From Halomonas sp. McH1-25 (GTDB taxonomy: Bacteria > Pseudomonadota > Gammaproteobacteria > Pseudomonadales > Halomonadaceae), in NCBI RefSeq assembly GCF_022348165.1, contig NZ_JAKRFI010000002.1:124001-188000 (forward strand): DNA of 64,000 nt. Direction: 5' to 3'. The notes beneath the pieces are model-generated. The model had not been told where the DNA came from. It saw nothing but the letters and a program-made list of their open reading frames with translations, and did no database searches. This document shows, piece after piece, positions 31,139 to 39,993 of the stretch. Every line of letters starts with the position of its first letter. Positions within the stretch are counted from its first letter, which is position 1. A program made the translations under genes and the position numbers.

Positions 31139-31178
31139 CATAGTTAAGCCGCTACGTATTTAAACCAGATTAACTATG
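31139..31178. repeat. Spaced inverted repeat downstream of the Crp/Fnr gene
   Basis: CATAGTTAA (31139-31147) and TTAACTATG (31170-31178) are perfect nine-base arms 22 bases apart, followed on the plus strand by AAGCTTTTTT. It may be part of the transcript end of the regulator gene or a remnant of another element. Confidence 0.45.
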
Positions 31179-31218
31179 AAGCTTTTTTGGACGACAACGT
31201 CGAATCGCAACCCCGTCC

Positions 31219-32013
31219 TCAAGCTTGGGTCTTCTGCCCGGAGGCGTCGGCAGGTTTCCGGGCAGTGGAAGCCTGGACATGCAGCGCTTTGCCCATGTCG
31301 GCACCGGGTAGCGTATCGAGGGGATAGTTGGCCATCTCCGCCAGCCGCTCCATGTCCAGAACCTCCAGGTAACGTCGGGTCTTGCGAATGACGTTCTGCC
31401 CTTCCAGCTCCTTGAGCAGACGGCTGACATGCACATGGGTCAGACCCAGCGCCAGACTGATGTGCTTCTGGAGCAGAGGAAAGGGGAAGTCGGTGCCGAT
31501 ATGGCGATAGACCGCCTTGAGGCGATAGTAGATTTCGACGATAAAATGCGCGATGCGGCAGCGGGCATCATTGCCCAGCACGTTGACCAGCCGGTTGGTG
31601 AGCACTTCCTGTTGCCGAATGGCATGCGAATGGATCTCCATGGCCAAGGCCGGCGAGCGCTCGAAGAGACGCTGCAACTGATGTTTGGTCAACACGCTGA
31701 TCGTTCCCTCGGTCAACATGGCCGCTGTCGTGGTATGCCGCGGCAAGGAGGCATCGCGTATGCCCATCAGGTCGCCAGGGATAAACACATCGATCACGTT
31801 GGTCGGCTCGCCATCGTGAGTCTGATAGGTATAGGCCCATCCACTCTGCACCATGTACAACATGGAAGGTTCACTGTCTGCCTGCCAGAGCAGGTGCTTT
31901 TTCTTTACGCTGATCGTTGGCGCCTCGATGGCATCCAACAGATTGGCCTGCAGCGAGCCAGGCAGTAACGGCAGTCCGTTGCTTGGGGTAAGTCCCTCCT
32001 CCTGTCCGGGCAT
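31219..32013 (-). CDS. Crp/Fnr family transcriptional regulator
   Basis: The 264-residue regulator has a cyclic-nucleotide-binding-like beta roll (about 20-140), a dimer helix and a Crp-type winged HTH (about 160-235; LGLTHVHVSRLLKELEGQ is the recognition unit). It has only one cysteine and lacks the N-terminal cysteine cluster of FNR, so it is not an oxygen-sensing Fe-S protein. The recognition helix has V at the position where FNR and Anr have Glu, so its target may differ from the FNR box. GGAGG precedes ATG 32013. It is divergent from the ATP-grasp/hydrolase pair, which is its obvious candidate target. The ligand is unknown. Confidence 0.85.
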   Translation of the reverse strand: MPGQEEGLTPSNGLPLLPGSLQANLLDAIEAPTISVKKKHLLWQADSEPSMLYMVQSGWAYTYQTHDGEPTNVIDVFIPGDLMGIRDASLPRHTTTAAMLTEGTISVLTKHQLQRLFERSPALAMEIHSHAIRQQEVLTNRLVNVLGNDARCRIAHFIVEIYYRLKAVYRHIGTDFPFPLLQKHISLALGLTHVHVSRLLKELEGQNVIRKTRRYLEVLDMERLAEMANYPLDTLPGADMGKALHVQASTARKPADASGQKTQA

Positions 32014-32572
32014 GATGCGCCTCCACTACAGCAACCGAGGCCTAACCAGGCGCCCATCTAGGCGCACGGGTTAAACGTATCGATTGGGTTTAAAGCAAAA
32101 TATAAAATTGTAAAGGCTTTGTCTAACAAAGCCAACGATGACAATATTATGAAAACCTAATTCCGATATATAAATAACTTATTAAAAACCTGGAAAATTG
32201 ATTTGAATCAACTTGTTAATCCGAACATTTCTTTGCCTGACCAGCCACTCTGGAAATATGCTTCACACTCTTTTGCAGGCATATATTTAGCAAGAGTTGT
32301 AATTATCACCTCTCAGATTTTCCACCCCCCGTAGCCAACAGAGCTGCAACGCTGCATTGCCGTTAGGTGATTGCACCTTCACCGCTTATTCGCATCATGG
32401 TTACCTGCACGTTTCATGGCGTTCCAAAAGGTAACGTTTGCGCTCAAACAGGTACATGGCATAGCAATTGCCGCTTGACCTGACTACGTTGCCCAATAAG
32501 TGAAAGACGTTGACTAGAGGGAAATGAGGGGTCAGCCAAGCGCTTTTCCAAGGACGCCATGGAGGCAGATAG
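32014..32572. other. Long AT-rich regulatory gap between crp-like and ATP-grasp genes
   Basis: The 559-base gap has no credible gene. The stretch 32080-32330 is far more AT-rich than its surroundings. It contains a perfect FNR-type box (32198-32211) and a seven-pair hairpin GGCTTTG-tctaa-CAAAGCC at 32115-32133. The remaining 240 bases before the ATP-grasp gene show nothing I can name, so its transcript may have a long leader. Confidence 0.6.
32198..32211. promoter_or_regulatory. Perfect FNR/Anr-type box
   Basis: TTGATTTGAATCAA is an exact match to TTGAT-N4-ATCAA. A class II position (-41.5) would fit a leftward promoter whose -10 box would fall at ATTTAT (32175-32170 on the minus strand), reading into the Crp/Fnr gene; a rightward -10 box at the same distance is less clear. 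Confidence 0.75.
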
Positions 32573-33868
32573 ATGAAAAGGAATGTGTTCATCCCTGCGC
32601 TGGAGGAACTGCAGCGCATCGAGCTGGAGACCCTACGCAACGCCGACGAGCTTTCGATTCACGGGCTTCTGGACGTACCGACACTCGTCGAGCCGGAAAA
32701 CCTCTCCTTCAACAAGGTACTGATCAAGGCTCGCCAGCAACTGAACGAACTGAAGCAGTTCACCGGTAGCGTCGACGCCATCATCGCGCACTGGGACTTC
32801 CCGACCAGCGTGCTGGTGCCGATCCTGTGCCGGGAATTCGGCATTCCGGCGCCCCCGCTGGAAAGCGTGCTCAAGTGCGAGCACAAGTACTGGAGCCGTC
32901 TCGAGCAGCAGAAGGTCATCCCGGAGATGGTGCCCGACTTCTGCAGTGTCGATCCGTTCGTCGACAATCCGCTGGAACAGGTCACTCTCGACTACCCCTT
33001 CTGGCTCAAGCCAGTCAAGGCGTTTTCTTCGCAGCTTGGCTTCAAGGTGGAGAACGACGAGCAATTCCACGAGGCCATCGAGGAAACCCGCAAGCATATC
33101 CGCCATTTCGGCAACCCGTTCAACGAGGCGCTGGAGCATGCCGAGCTGCCACCGGAGATCCAGCAGGCCAATGGCAATACCTGCATTGCCGAGCAGATCA
33201 TCTCAGGCGTGCAAGGGGCTCCCGAAGGCACAGTCTACCGTGGAGAGTTCAACGTTCATGGGGTGTTCGATCAGCCCAAGGACGAAGGTCCGGCGCCTTA
33301 CGACAGGCTCGAGTATCCCTCTGGCATGCCGGAGCGCATCCAGCGCCAGATGATCGATGCCTGCCGGCGATTTCTGGAACACATCGGCTATGATAATGGC
33401 TGCTTCAATGCCGAGTTCATGTGGGACGAGGAAAACGACAAGCTATGGCTGGTCGAATTCAATACACGCATTTCCCAGTCGCACAGTGAAATGTTCATCA
33501 TGGTCGACGGCATGTCCAACCATGAAGTGGCCATCGATATCGCGCTCGGTCAGCGCCCCTCGATGCCCAATCGCCAGGGTCAGTTTCCTGTGGCAGCCAA
33601 GTGCATCATTCATCAGCCGCACGAGGATGCCATCGTCAAGCGTGTGCCCAGCCTGGCGGAACTCGAGAAGCTCAGAGAGCGTTTTCCCGGCACCAAGGTC
33701 AAGCTGGATGTCGAGCCGGGCATGCACTTGAGCGATCTTTCCAACCAGGACAGCTTCTCCTACCACCTCGGCACCATCTACCTGGGCGCTGACAGTCACG
33801 AAGAGATCAGGGAGCGTTACCACGCCTGCCTGGAAGCCCTGCACTTCGAGTTCGACCCTATCGAGTGA
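32573..33868 (+). CDS. ATP-grasp superfamily ligase
   Basis: The 431-residue protein has the ATP-grasp fold in the carbamoyl-phosphate synthase-like class: a Rossmann-like preATP domain (1-100, with VDAIIAHWDFPTSVLVPILCREFG), the ATP-binding lysine region YPFWLKPVKAFSSQLGFKV (about 140-158), and the metal-binding end CFNAEFMWDEENDKLWLVEFNTRISQSH (about 278-305, with E-x-N). Such enzymes form amide, peptide or thioester bonds through an acyl phosphate. The substrates are unknown. The strong ribosome site GGAGGCAG precedes ATG 32573. It lies 53 bases before an S15/CocE-type hydrolase. Confidence 0.85.
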   Translation: MKRNVFIPALEELQRIELETLRNADELSIHGLLDVPTLVEPENLSFNKVLIKARQQLNELKQFTGSVDAIIAHWDFPTSVLVPILCREFGIPAPPLESVLKCEHKYWSRLEQQKVIPEMVPDFCSVDPFVDNPLEQVTLDYPFWLKPVKAFSSQLGFKVENDEQFHEAIEETRKHIRHFGNPFNEALEHAELPPEIQQANGNTCIAEQIISGVQGAPEGTVYRGEFNVHGVFDQPKDEGPAPYDRLEYPSGMPERIQRQMIDACRRFLEHIGYDNGCFNAEFMWDEENDKLWLVEFNTRISQSHSEMFIMVDGMSNHEVAIDIALGQRPSMPNRQGQFPVAAKCIIHQPHEDAIVKRVPSLAELEKLRERFPGTKVKLDVEPGMHLSDLSNQDSFSYHLGTIYLGADSHEEIRERYHACLEALHFEFDPIE

Positions 33869-33921
33869 CGAGCGCTTGCTGACACCTGTTTGCCGAACTG
33901 ACTTTGATGAAGGGAGGAACG

Positions 33922-35964
33922 ATGGAAACGGTCACTTCGTACCCCTATGAAGTCCGCATCATCGAGAATACGTTCATCACCATGCGCGACGGGGCGCGAC
34001 TGGCCGCGCGTATCTGGCTGCCGGAGGGCGCCGAGGACAACCCGTTGCCCGCGATCATGGAATATATCCCCTATCGCAAGCGTGACCTGACTCGCGGGCG
34101 CGATGCCACCAATCATACCTACATGGCAGGCCATGGCTATGTGTGCGTGCGGGTGGACATGCGCGGCAGCGGGGACTCCGATGGCACGGTGGTCGACGAG
34201 TACACCCAGCAGGAGCAGGAGGATGCCGTCGATGCCATCGCCTGGATCGCCAACCAGCCCTGGTGCGACGGTAACGTCGGCATGATGGGCATCTCCTGGG
34301 GCGGCTTCAACAGCCTGCAGGTGGCGGCCAAGCGGCCCCCCGAACTCAAGGCGATCATCAGCGTCTGCTCCAGCGACGACCTGTACGCCGACAACATGCA
34401 CTACATGGGTGGTTGCCTGCTCGGCGACAACCTCTCCGAGGCCACCGTCATGTTTGCCTTCAACAGCCTGCCGCCGGATCCCGACATCGTCGGCGATCGC
34501 TGGCGTGACATGTGGTTCGAGCGCCTCAAGGGCAGTGGCTTGTGGCTGGATGCCTGGCTGAGCCATCAACGCCGCAGCGAGTACTGGAGCAAGAGTTCGC
34601 TTTGCGAGCACTATGACGCGATCCAGTGCCCGGTATTTGCCGTGGGTGGCTGGGCAGACGGCTTCACCAATACGGTGTTCCGCCTGCTCGAGCATCTCGA
34701 GGTACCGCGTATCGGCCTGATCGGTCCCTGGGGCCACAAATACCCGCACCAGGGCATTCCCGGACCGGCCATTGGTTTCCTGCAGGAGGCTCTTCGCTGG
34801 TGGGACCACTGGCTCAAGGGCAAGGACACCGGCATCATGGATGAGCCCATGCTGCGTGCCTGGCAGCAGGACTACGTGCCGCCCGACAACGCCTACGAGG
34901 ACCGTCCGGGTCGCTGGATCGGCGAGGAACAGTGGCCATCGCCGAACATCGAACAGCGGCGCTATCCCCTCGGGCCGCACCGGATAGGCCAGGAAGGCGA
35001 GGAGGATGCTCCGCTCGACGATACGGTCGATGAAGTCTCGTTGACCGTGAAGTCGCCACTGAGCGTCGGCCAATCCGCCGGCAAGTGGTGTTCCTACGCG
35101 GCCACACCCGACCTGCCCGGTGACCAGCGCGAGGAAGACGGCGGTTCTCTGGTGTTCCGCGGTCCGGTACTCGACGAGCCGCTGGAGATTGCCGGCCGCC
35201 CCGAGCTGGAATTCGAGCTCAGCGCGGACAAGCCCCAGGCCATGGTGGCGGTACGCCTGTCCGATGTCGCGCCCGACGGCAAATCCACACGCATCACCTA
35301 CGGATTGCTCAATCTGTCGCATCGCGACAGCGACGCGTATCCCGAACACGTGGAACCGGGCAAACGCTATCGTGTCAGGGTGCCACTCAACGGCATTGCC
35401 CATCATTTCCAGCCGGGACATCAGCTGCGCGTGTCGGTGTCGACCTCCTACTGGCCGCTGGCCTGGGCACCGCCGGAACCCGTGGAACTGACCATCTATC
35501 CGGCCAAGAGCGCCTTGCATCTGCCGGTGCGCCAGCCGCGTGCCGAAGACGTCAAGCTAAGCTCTTTCGGCGAACCCGAGGAAGCCCCGACGGTCGAGAC
35601 CACGCGCCTGGAGCCCAGCGAACACAACTGGCTGCTGCATCGCGATCTCGCCCGCAAGCAGTCGACGATGGAAGTCGTCAACGACCAAGGCGGCTTTCGC
35701 ATCGACGAGATCGGTACCGAGATTCGTCGCAGTACCCGTGAATGGTACTCCTTCGTCGATGACGACTTCACCTCGGTACGCGGCGAGACCTATACCGAGC
35801 GTGGGTTCAAGCGTGACGACTGGGATATCGAGGTCGTGACACGTACGGTGCTGACATGCACACGCACCGACTTCGAGGTGCATGCCGAACTCGATGCCTA
35901 TGAAGACGGTTATCGGGTCTACTCCGAGAATTGGGAACGCACCATTCCCCGAGATCACATGTGA
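33922..35964 (+). CDS. CocE/NonD family alpha/beta hydrolase (peptidase S15-like)
   Basis: The 680-residue hydrolase has the X-Pro dipeptidyl-peptidase S15 fold (about 10-290), with catalytic S125 in MGISWGGF, D246 in GGWADGF and H272 in GPWGHKYPH, then the C-terminal galactose-binding-like jelly roll (about 300-540) and an additional C-terminal segment of about 130 residues (EHNWLLHRDLARKQ...YSFVDDDF) found in this subgroup. No signal peptide is seen, so it is cytosolic. It may cleave esters, amides or N-terminal peptides. ATG 33922 follows GGGAGGA. Pairing with an ATP-grasp ligase suggests make-and-break of the same amide product; this is inference. Confidence 0.88.
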   Translation: METVTSYPYEVRIIENTFITMRDGARLAARIWLPEGAEDNPLPAIMEYIPYRKRDLTRGRDATNHTYMAGHGYVCVRVDMRGSGDSDGTVVDEYTQQEQEDAVDAIAWIANQPWCDGNVGMMGISWGGFNSLQVAAKRPPELKAIISVCSSDDLYADNMHYMGGCLLGDNLSEATVMFAFNSLPPDPDIVGDRWRDMWFERLKGSGLWLDAWLSHQRRSEYWSKSSLCEHYDAIQCPVFAVGGWADGFTNTVFRLLEHLEVPRIGLIGPWGHKYPHQGIPGPAIGFLQEALRWWDHWLKGKDTGIMDEPMLRAWQQDYVPPDNAYEDRPGRWIGEEQWPSPNIEQRRYPLGPHRIGQEGEEDAPLDDTVDEVSLTVKSPLSVGQSAGKWCSYAATPDLPGDQREEDGGSLVFRGPVLDEPLEIAGRPELEFELSADKPQAMVAVRLSDVAPDGKSTRITYGLLNLSHRDSDAYPEHVEPGKRYRVRVPLNGIAHHFQPGHQLRVSVSTSYWPLAWAPPEPVELTIYPAKSALHLPVRQPRAEDVKLSSFGEPEEAPTVETTRLEPSEHNWLLHRDLARKQSTMEVVNDQGGFRIDEIGTEIRRSTREWYSFVDDDFTSVRGETYTERGFKRDDWDIEVVTRTVLTCTRTDFEVHAELDAYEDGYRVYSENWERTIPRDHM

Positions 35965-35990
35965 TTCTTGTTGCTCCTCCAGCAAGCTTG

Positions 35991-36022
35991 GCCCCCCATC
36001 ACTCCTCCGGGGGGCTTTTTTT
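35991..36022 (+). terminator. Terminator after the CocE-type hydrolase
   Basis: GCCCCCC-atcactcct-(c)GGGGGGC followed by seven T residues closes the ATP-grasp/hydrolase operon. Confidence 0.88.
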
Positions 36023-36040
36023 GCGCTCATCGTCGGCTAG

Positions 36041-36226
36041 CGTGAAGCGTGGCATACCCTGCCTACCACGGCCTCGATCGTCGCCATGGTGGAGCCCGTT
36101 ACCGCCGCACTCTTCGGCCTGTTCGTACTGGGCGAGGCGCTCGATTTACCGCAGGTAGCGGGCATGGCCTTGATCCTGGGCGCCGTCACTGGATTGAGCA
36201 TTCTGCAGAACTCTTCTGCGCGCTAA
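36041..36226 (+). pseudogene. C-terminal remnant of an EamA/DMT permease
   Basis: Reading from about 36059 to the stop at 36226 gives LPTTASIVAMVEPVTAALFG and then an LGEAL...AGMALILGAV segment, the typical last two helices of the second EamA domain of drug/metabolite exporters. There is no start codon: an in-frame TAG lies at 36038-36040 and the preceding bases are the terminator of the hydrolase gene. About 80 per cent of the gene is missing. It is a deletion remnant, useful as a mark of a rearrangement at this boundary. Confidence 0.8.
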
Positions 36227-36251
36227 TCCGTAAAGGCGCCTTTTACTTGGC

Positions 36252-37478
36252 TCAGAACGCGGTTTCCAAAACCGATGTGACGTTCAGCCGTCGATCGACC
36301 AGACAGATCCGACGCCACTTGTCGAATGTCAGGCATGGGTGCGATGCCCCGAATGCCACGATATCCCCTACCCGGACATCACCGGCGCCTTCCGGCAGGG
36401 CAATGAAGGCGTGCTGATCCATCAGTCGGGTCACCTGCCACCCCACCACGTCCAGCGTATGGTCGACGCTGCCGCCTTCGCGGTAGCGGCGCAGCGGCTC
36501 GGGCAACTGATCGGCGCCAATGTCACGCTTGCCCAGGGCGACGATCGCCAGTCCCGGCTCGGGTAACGACTGTACCTGCGCGAATACCTCCAGAGCCGGC
36601 TGCAGGCCCTCATGCAGCTCAGGGCGACGTGCGAGCACGCCGCGTTGCGCGTCACGATACAGGCCATGGTCATGCACCACGTAGCAACCCGGGCGTAGCA
36701 CCGGCGTGAACCGTTCACGCAGGTCGGCGGCATCGAACGCCTCGGCGATCAAATCGTACCAGGCCGATCCCGAAGCGGTGACGATCGGTGCCTCTACCGC
36801 GAGCAAGCCTTCCCGGTCGAGGCGCTGGGCACAGGCGATCAATTGCGCAGCGTAGTCACGAATCGCCGGTACCGGGTCCGTGCCGTGCACTACACCCTCG
36901 TAGCCTTCAATACCGGCCAGGCGCAGCGTCGGCTGGGCAGCGACGCCATGCGCCACGTCGAGAGCCTGTTCGAGCGTTCGACAACCAGTGCGCCCTCCCG
37001 GCACACCCAGCTCGACCAGCACATTGAGCGTCTGCCCGCGTGCCGCGAAGAACCGGCCCAGCGCTTCGACATTGGCGATGGAATCGACCACGCAATAGAC
37101 TTCGGCGCCGGCATCGATCAACCCGGCGACGATTGCCATGTTGGCTTCGCCGATCAGTTGGTTGGCCATCAGCAGGCGCCGTACGCCGGCGGCAAAGGCC
37201 GCTCGGCACTGGGGCGCCGTGGCCAGGGTAATGCCCCAGGCGCCGGCCTCGAGCTGCCTTCGAAATAATGCCGGCGTCATGGTGGTCTTGCCGTGCGGTG
37301 CGAGATACGCCCCATGGGACGCGGCGAAGCGCTGCATCCACGCCAGATTATGCGCCAGAGGTGCCTCGAAGATCGCTGCTGCCGGCAGGCTGACCCCGGC
37401 CAGCAGCGAATCCGCTGTCTCGGGCGTACCCTTGTTCCCCAACGTCGTGGTGTTGGCCTTTCGTTTCGTTTCCTGCAT
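36252..37478 (-). CDS. DSD1-type PLP enzyme (D-threonine aldolase/D-serine dehydratase family)
   Basis: The 408-residue protein has the fold type III alanine racemase-like barrel with the PLP lysine in LAPHGKTTMTPALFRRQLEAGAWGITLATAPQ (about 60-92), and the DSD1-type C-terminal domain with the metal-binding HPCLTFDKW (about 385-393). Known relatives act on D-threonine, D-serine or beta-hydroxy-D-aspartate; the exact substrate cannot be read here. Position beside a D-aminoacylase cluster supports D-amino acid use. ATG 37478 (MQETKRK) follows GGAGGGG; a longer reading to 37619 lies in an AT-rich promoter. It is divergent from the RpiR regulator. Confidence 0.83.
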   Translation of the reverse strand: MQETKRKANTTTLGNKGTPETADSLLAGVSLPAAAIFEAPLAHNLAWMQRFAASHGAYLAPHGKTTMTPALFRRQLEAGAWGITLATAPQCRAAFAAGVRRLLMANQLIGEANMAIVAGLIDAGAEVYCVVDSIANVEALGRFFAARGQTLNVLVELGVPGGRTGCRTLEQALDVAHGVAAQPTLRLAGIEGYEGVVHGTDPVPAIRDYAAQLIACAQRLDREGLLAVEAPIVTASGSAWYDLIAEAFDAADLRERFTPVLRPGCYVVHDHGLYRDAQRGVLARRPELHEGLQPALEVFAQVQSLPEPGLAIVALGKRDIGADQLPEPLRRYREGGSVDHTLDVVGWQVTRLMDQHAFIALPEGAGDVRVGDIVAFGASHPCLTFDKWRRICLVDRRLNVTSVLETAF

Positions 37479-37541
37479 TTGCAATCCCCTCCTCCACAGC
37501 ACGTCAGGTGCAGCGCTGCTGTCGTCGTCGACACTCGTTGA

Positions 37542-37584
37542 GATATTAAATATCACAGTATTTGATTTTAAGTTAGAAATTAAC
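37542..37584. promoter_or_regulatory. Two palindromes in the divergent D-amino acid promoter
   Basis: GATATTAAATATC (37542-37554, perfect) and GTTA-gaaat-TAAC (37572-37584) have centres 30 bases apart in the AT-rich gap between the PLP enzyme and the RpiR regulator. They are candidate operators for that regulator; alternatively they are only AT-rich promoter DNA. Confidence 0.45.
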
Positions 37585-37642
37585 ATAGTCTGTTTCTTAG
37601 GCAAGCCATTCGCTTCCACGCCTCTCAGACCAGGAGACAGTG

Positions 37643-38506
37643 GTGACCCAGGACATCGACATCCTCTCGCGTATCACCCATGATTTTGCCGGGCTGCGCG
37701 ATGCCGAAAAGAAGGTCGCCGAGCTGATCTTTGCCGACATCGATTTCGTTAGCGAAGCCAGCATCAATGCGATTGCCGAACGTGCCGAAGTCAGTGAAGC
37801 CAGCGTGACCCGCTTCGCCCGCGCCGTCGGCTGCAATAATGTCCGTGACCTCAAGCTGCGCCTGGCCCGTTCGCTAGCTGCCGGTCGGCGCTTCATCCAG
37901 GATGCCGGTGAGGTCGACGGTCTCCATGCCGTCTACGACATCGCTTCCCAGACCCTGGCACTCAACCGCGAGCTGATGGACAAGGCCGACGTATCCACCG
38001 CCGTGGAACTGCTCGATGGTGCCCGCCAGATTCTCGTCTTCGGTGCCGGCGGCGGTTCGACCATGCTCGCTCAGGAGCTTCAGTTTCGCCTGGTACGGCT
38101 AGGCTACGCCATCAGTGCCTATCCGCAGTCGTTGTTGCCCCGCATGGTCGCCTCGACACTGGAGCACGACGACGTGGTCGTGGCCCTATCAGTGAGTGGC
38201 TACACCCCCGAAACGGTCGATGCCGCGCTAATCGCTCGCCAGTACGATGCCCGCGTGGTGGCGATCACCGCTCACGGCTCGCCGCTGGCCAATGCTGCCG
38301 ACGTGGTGTTGCCCGTAGCTGCTCGCGAAACCGATTTCATCTATCACCCTTCGGCATCCCGCTACGCCATGCTCGCAGCCATCGACGTACTGGCGCTGGA
38401 ATTGGCCCTTCGCCATCAGGATCGCTCCCGCGCCAAGCTGCGCCGGCTCAAGATCACCCTCGACGCGCATCGCGGTGGCGGCGACCGCCAACCGCTGGGA
38501 GACTGA
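37643..38506 (+). CDS. RpiR/MurR family regulator of D-amino acid use
   Basis: The 287-residue protein has an N-terminal HTH_6 domain (about 1-77, AIAERAEVSEASVTRFARAVGCNNVRDLKLRLARSL) and a SIS sugar-isomerase-like sensor domain (about 120-260, VFGAGGGSTMLAQELQFRL; VALSVSGYTPETVDAA). RpiR proteins usually bind phosphosugars, but those beside D-aminoacylase genes probably sense an amino acid-derived ligand. GTG 37643 lies six bases from AGGAG; GTG 37640 is an alternative one codon earlier. The deacylase gene follows two bases after its stop. Confidence 0.9.
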   Translation: MTQDIDILSRITHDFAGLRDAEKKVAELIFADIDFVSEASINAIAERAEVSEASVTRFARAVGCNNVRDLKLRLARSLAAGRRFIQDAGEVDGLHAVYDIASQTLALNRELMDKADVSTAVELLDGARQILVFGAGGGSTMLAQELQFRLVRLGYAISAYPQSLLPRMVASTLEHDDVVVALSVSGYTPETVDAALIARQYDARVVAITAHGSPLANAADVVLPVAARETDFIYHPSASRYAMLAAIDVLALELALRHQDRSRAKLRRLKITLDAHRGGGDRQPLGD

Positions 38507-38508
38507 AT

Positions 38509-39993
38509 ATGGCCTATGACACGCTGATCCGCGGCGCCACCGTTATCGACGGCACCGGTGCCGCTCCCTTCCGGGCCGACGTGGCGATTTGCGGTGAGCG
38601 CATCGTTGCCGTAGGGAAACTGCATGGCAGCGAGGCTGCGACACTGATCGACGGGGAGGGCCTGTGTCTGGCTCCCGGCTTTATCGATGTGCATACGCAC
38701 GACGACACCAACGTCATTCGCACGCCAGAGATGCTGCCCAAGCTCTCCCAGGGCGTGACCACGGTAGTCGTCGGCAACTGCGGGATCAGCGCCAGCCCGG
38801 TGACCCTCGAAGAAGACGTGCCCGACCCGATGAACCTTCTGGGACGCGCCGAGGATTTTCGTTACCCCACGTTCGAGTCCTACGCCACCGCGGTGGATGC
38901 TGCCCGTCCCTCGGTCAATGTCGCCGCCCTGATCGGTCATACCAGCCTGCGCAGCCAGGTAATGGGCGACTTCGCCCGCCCCGCCAACGACACCGAGATC
39001 GCCAGGATGCGTGAGGCACTACGCGAGTCGCTCGATGCCGGCGCCCTGGGGCTGAGTACAGGCCTTGCCTACCGCAACGCCTTCCACGCGCCTGATACCG
39101 AGATTCGCTCCCTAGTTGACGAGGTGGGCGACGCCGGTGGGATCTATACCACGCACCTGCGTGACGAATTCGCCGGCCTGCACGAGGCGATGGATGAAGC
39201 CTTCGCCACCGCTCGCCATGGCCGGGCACCATTGGTGATCTCGCATCTCAAGTGCGCGGGTGCCGGCAACTGGGGAGGCGCGCCGCGAGCACTGAACAAG
39301 CTCGAAATCGCGGCGCGCAATCAGCGTGTGCATTGCGACTGCTATCCCTATACCGCCGGCTCATCGACGCTGGACCTTGGCCAGGTCACCGATGAGATAA
39401 CGATCTTCATCACCTGGTCGGACTCACACCCCGAGATGGCACAGCGCCCGCTGCGCGATATCGCCGAGAAATGGGACGTGACCCTACTGGAAGCCGCGCG
39501 ACGTTTGCAGCCGGCCGGCGCGGTCTACCACAACATGAGCGAAGAGGACATGCGTCGCATACTTGCTCATCCGCTGGCGATGATCGGCTCCGACGGGTTG
39601 CCCAACGACCCACATCCTCACCCTCGGCTGTGGGGGGCCTTTCCGCGAGTCCTGGCCCACTACAGCCGCGACCTGCAGCTGCTGCCGTTGACCGAGGCCG
39701 TTCGCAAGATGACCGGTCTTTCCGCGGCGCAGTTCGGACTGGAGGACCGTGGCGTGGTCCGTGAAGGGGCCTATGCCGACCTGACCCTGTTCGATCTTGC
39801 CCGCCTTGCAGATGTTGCCGATTACACCCGCCCCATAGCCGCAGCCCAGGGCATCGTCATGGTGATGGTCAACGGTGTGATCGGCTATCGGGAGGGCGCG
39901 GCCACCGGTCAACGTGCCGGCCGGCTATTGCGCCGTTATCAGCGGCTCTCACCGCTACCCACACCCCCACAAACAAAGGAGACAACCCTATGA
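38509..39993 (+). CDS. N-acyl-D-amino acid deacylase (D-aminoacylase)
   Basis: The 494-residue amidohydrolase of the D-aminoacylase subgroup has the metal-binding FIDVHTHDDTNV (about 60-71), the cysteine ligand in VVGNCGISASP (about 86-96), HLRDE and HLKCAG, and the GSDGLPNDPHPHPRLWGAFPRVL block (about 362-385) typical of this subgroup. It frees D-amino acids from N-acyl forms such as N-acetyl-D-amino acids. The preferred side chain is unknown. It overlaps ridA by four bases (ATGA). Confidence 0.93.
   Translation: MAYDTLIRGATVIDGTGAAPFRADVAICGERIVAVGKLHGSEAATLIDGEGLCLAPGFIDVHTHDDTNVIRTPEMLPKLSQGVTTVVVGNCGISASPVTLEEDVPDPMNLLGRAEDFRYPTFESYATAVDAARPSVNVAALIGHTSLRSQVMGDFARPANDTEIARMREALRESLDAGALGLSTGLAYRNAFHAPDTEIRSLVDEVGDAGGIYTTHLRDEFAGLHEAMDEAFATARHGRAPLVISHLKCAGAGNWGGAPRALNKLEIAARNQRVHCDCYPYTAGSSTLDLGQVTDEITIFITWSDSHPEMAQRPLRDIAEKWDVTLLEAARRLQPAGAVYHNMSEEDMRRILAHPLAMIGSDGLPNDPHPHPRLWGAFPRVLAHYSRDLQLLPLTEAVRKMTGLSAAQFGLEDRGVVREGAYADLTLFDLARLADVADYTRPIAAAQGIVMVMVNGVIGYREGAATGQRAGRLLRRYQRLSPLPTPPQTKETTL

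Noticed and set aside
33817-35520. Minus-strand open frame of about 567 codons
   Set aside because: It is the shadow of the CocE-type hydrolase, which has its full catalytic triad on the plus strand.
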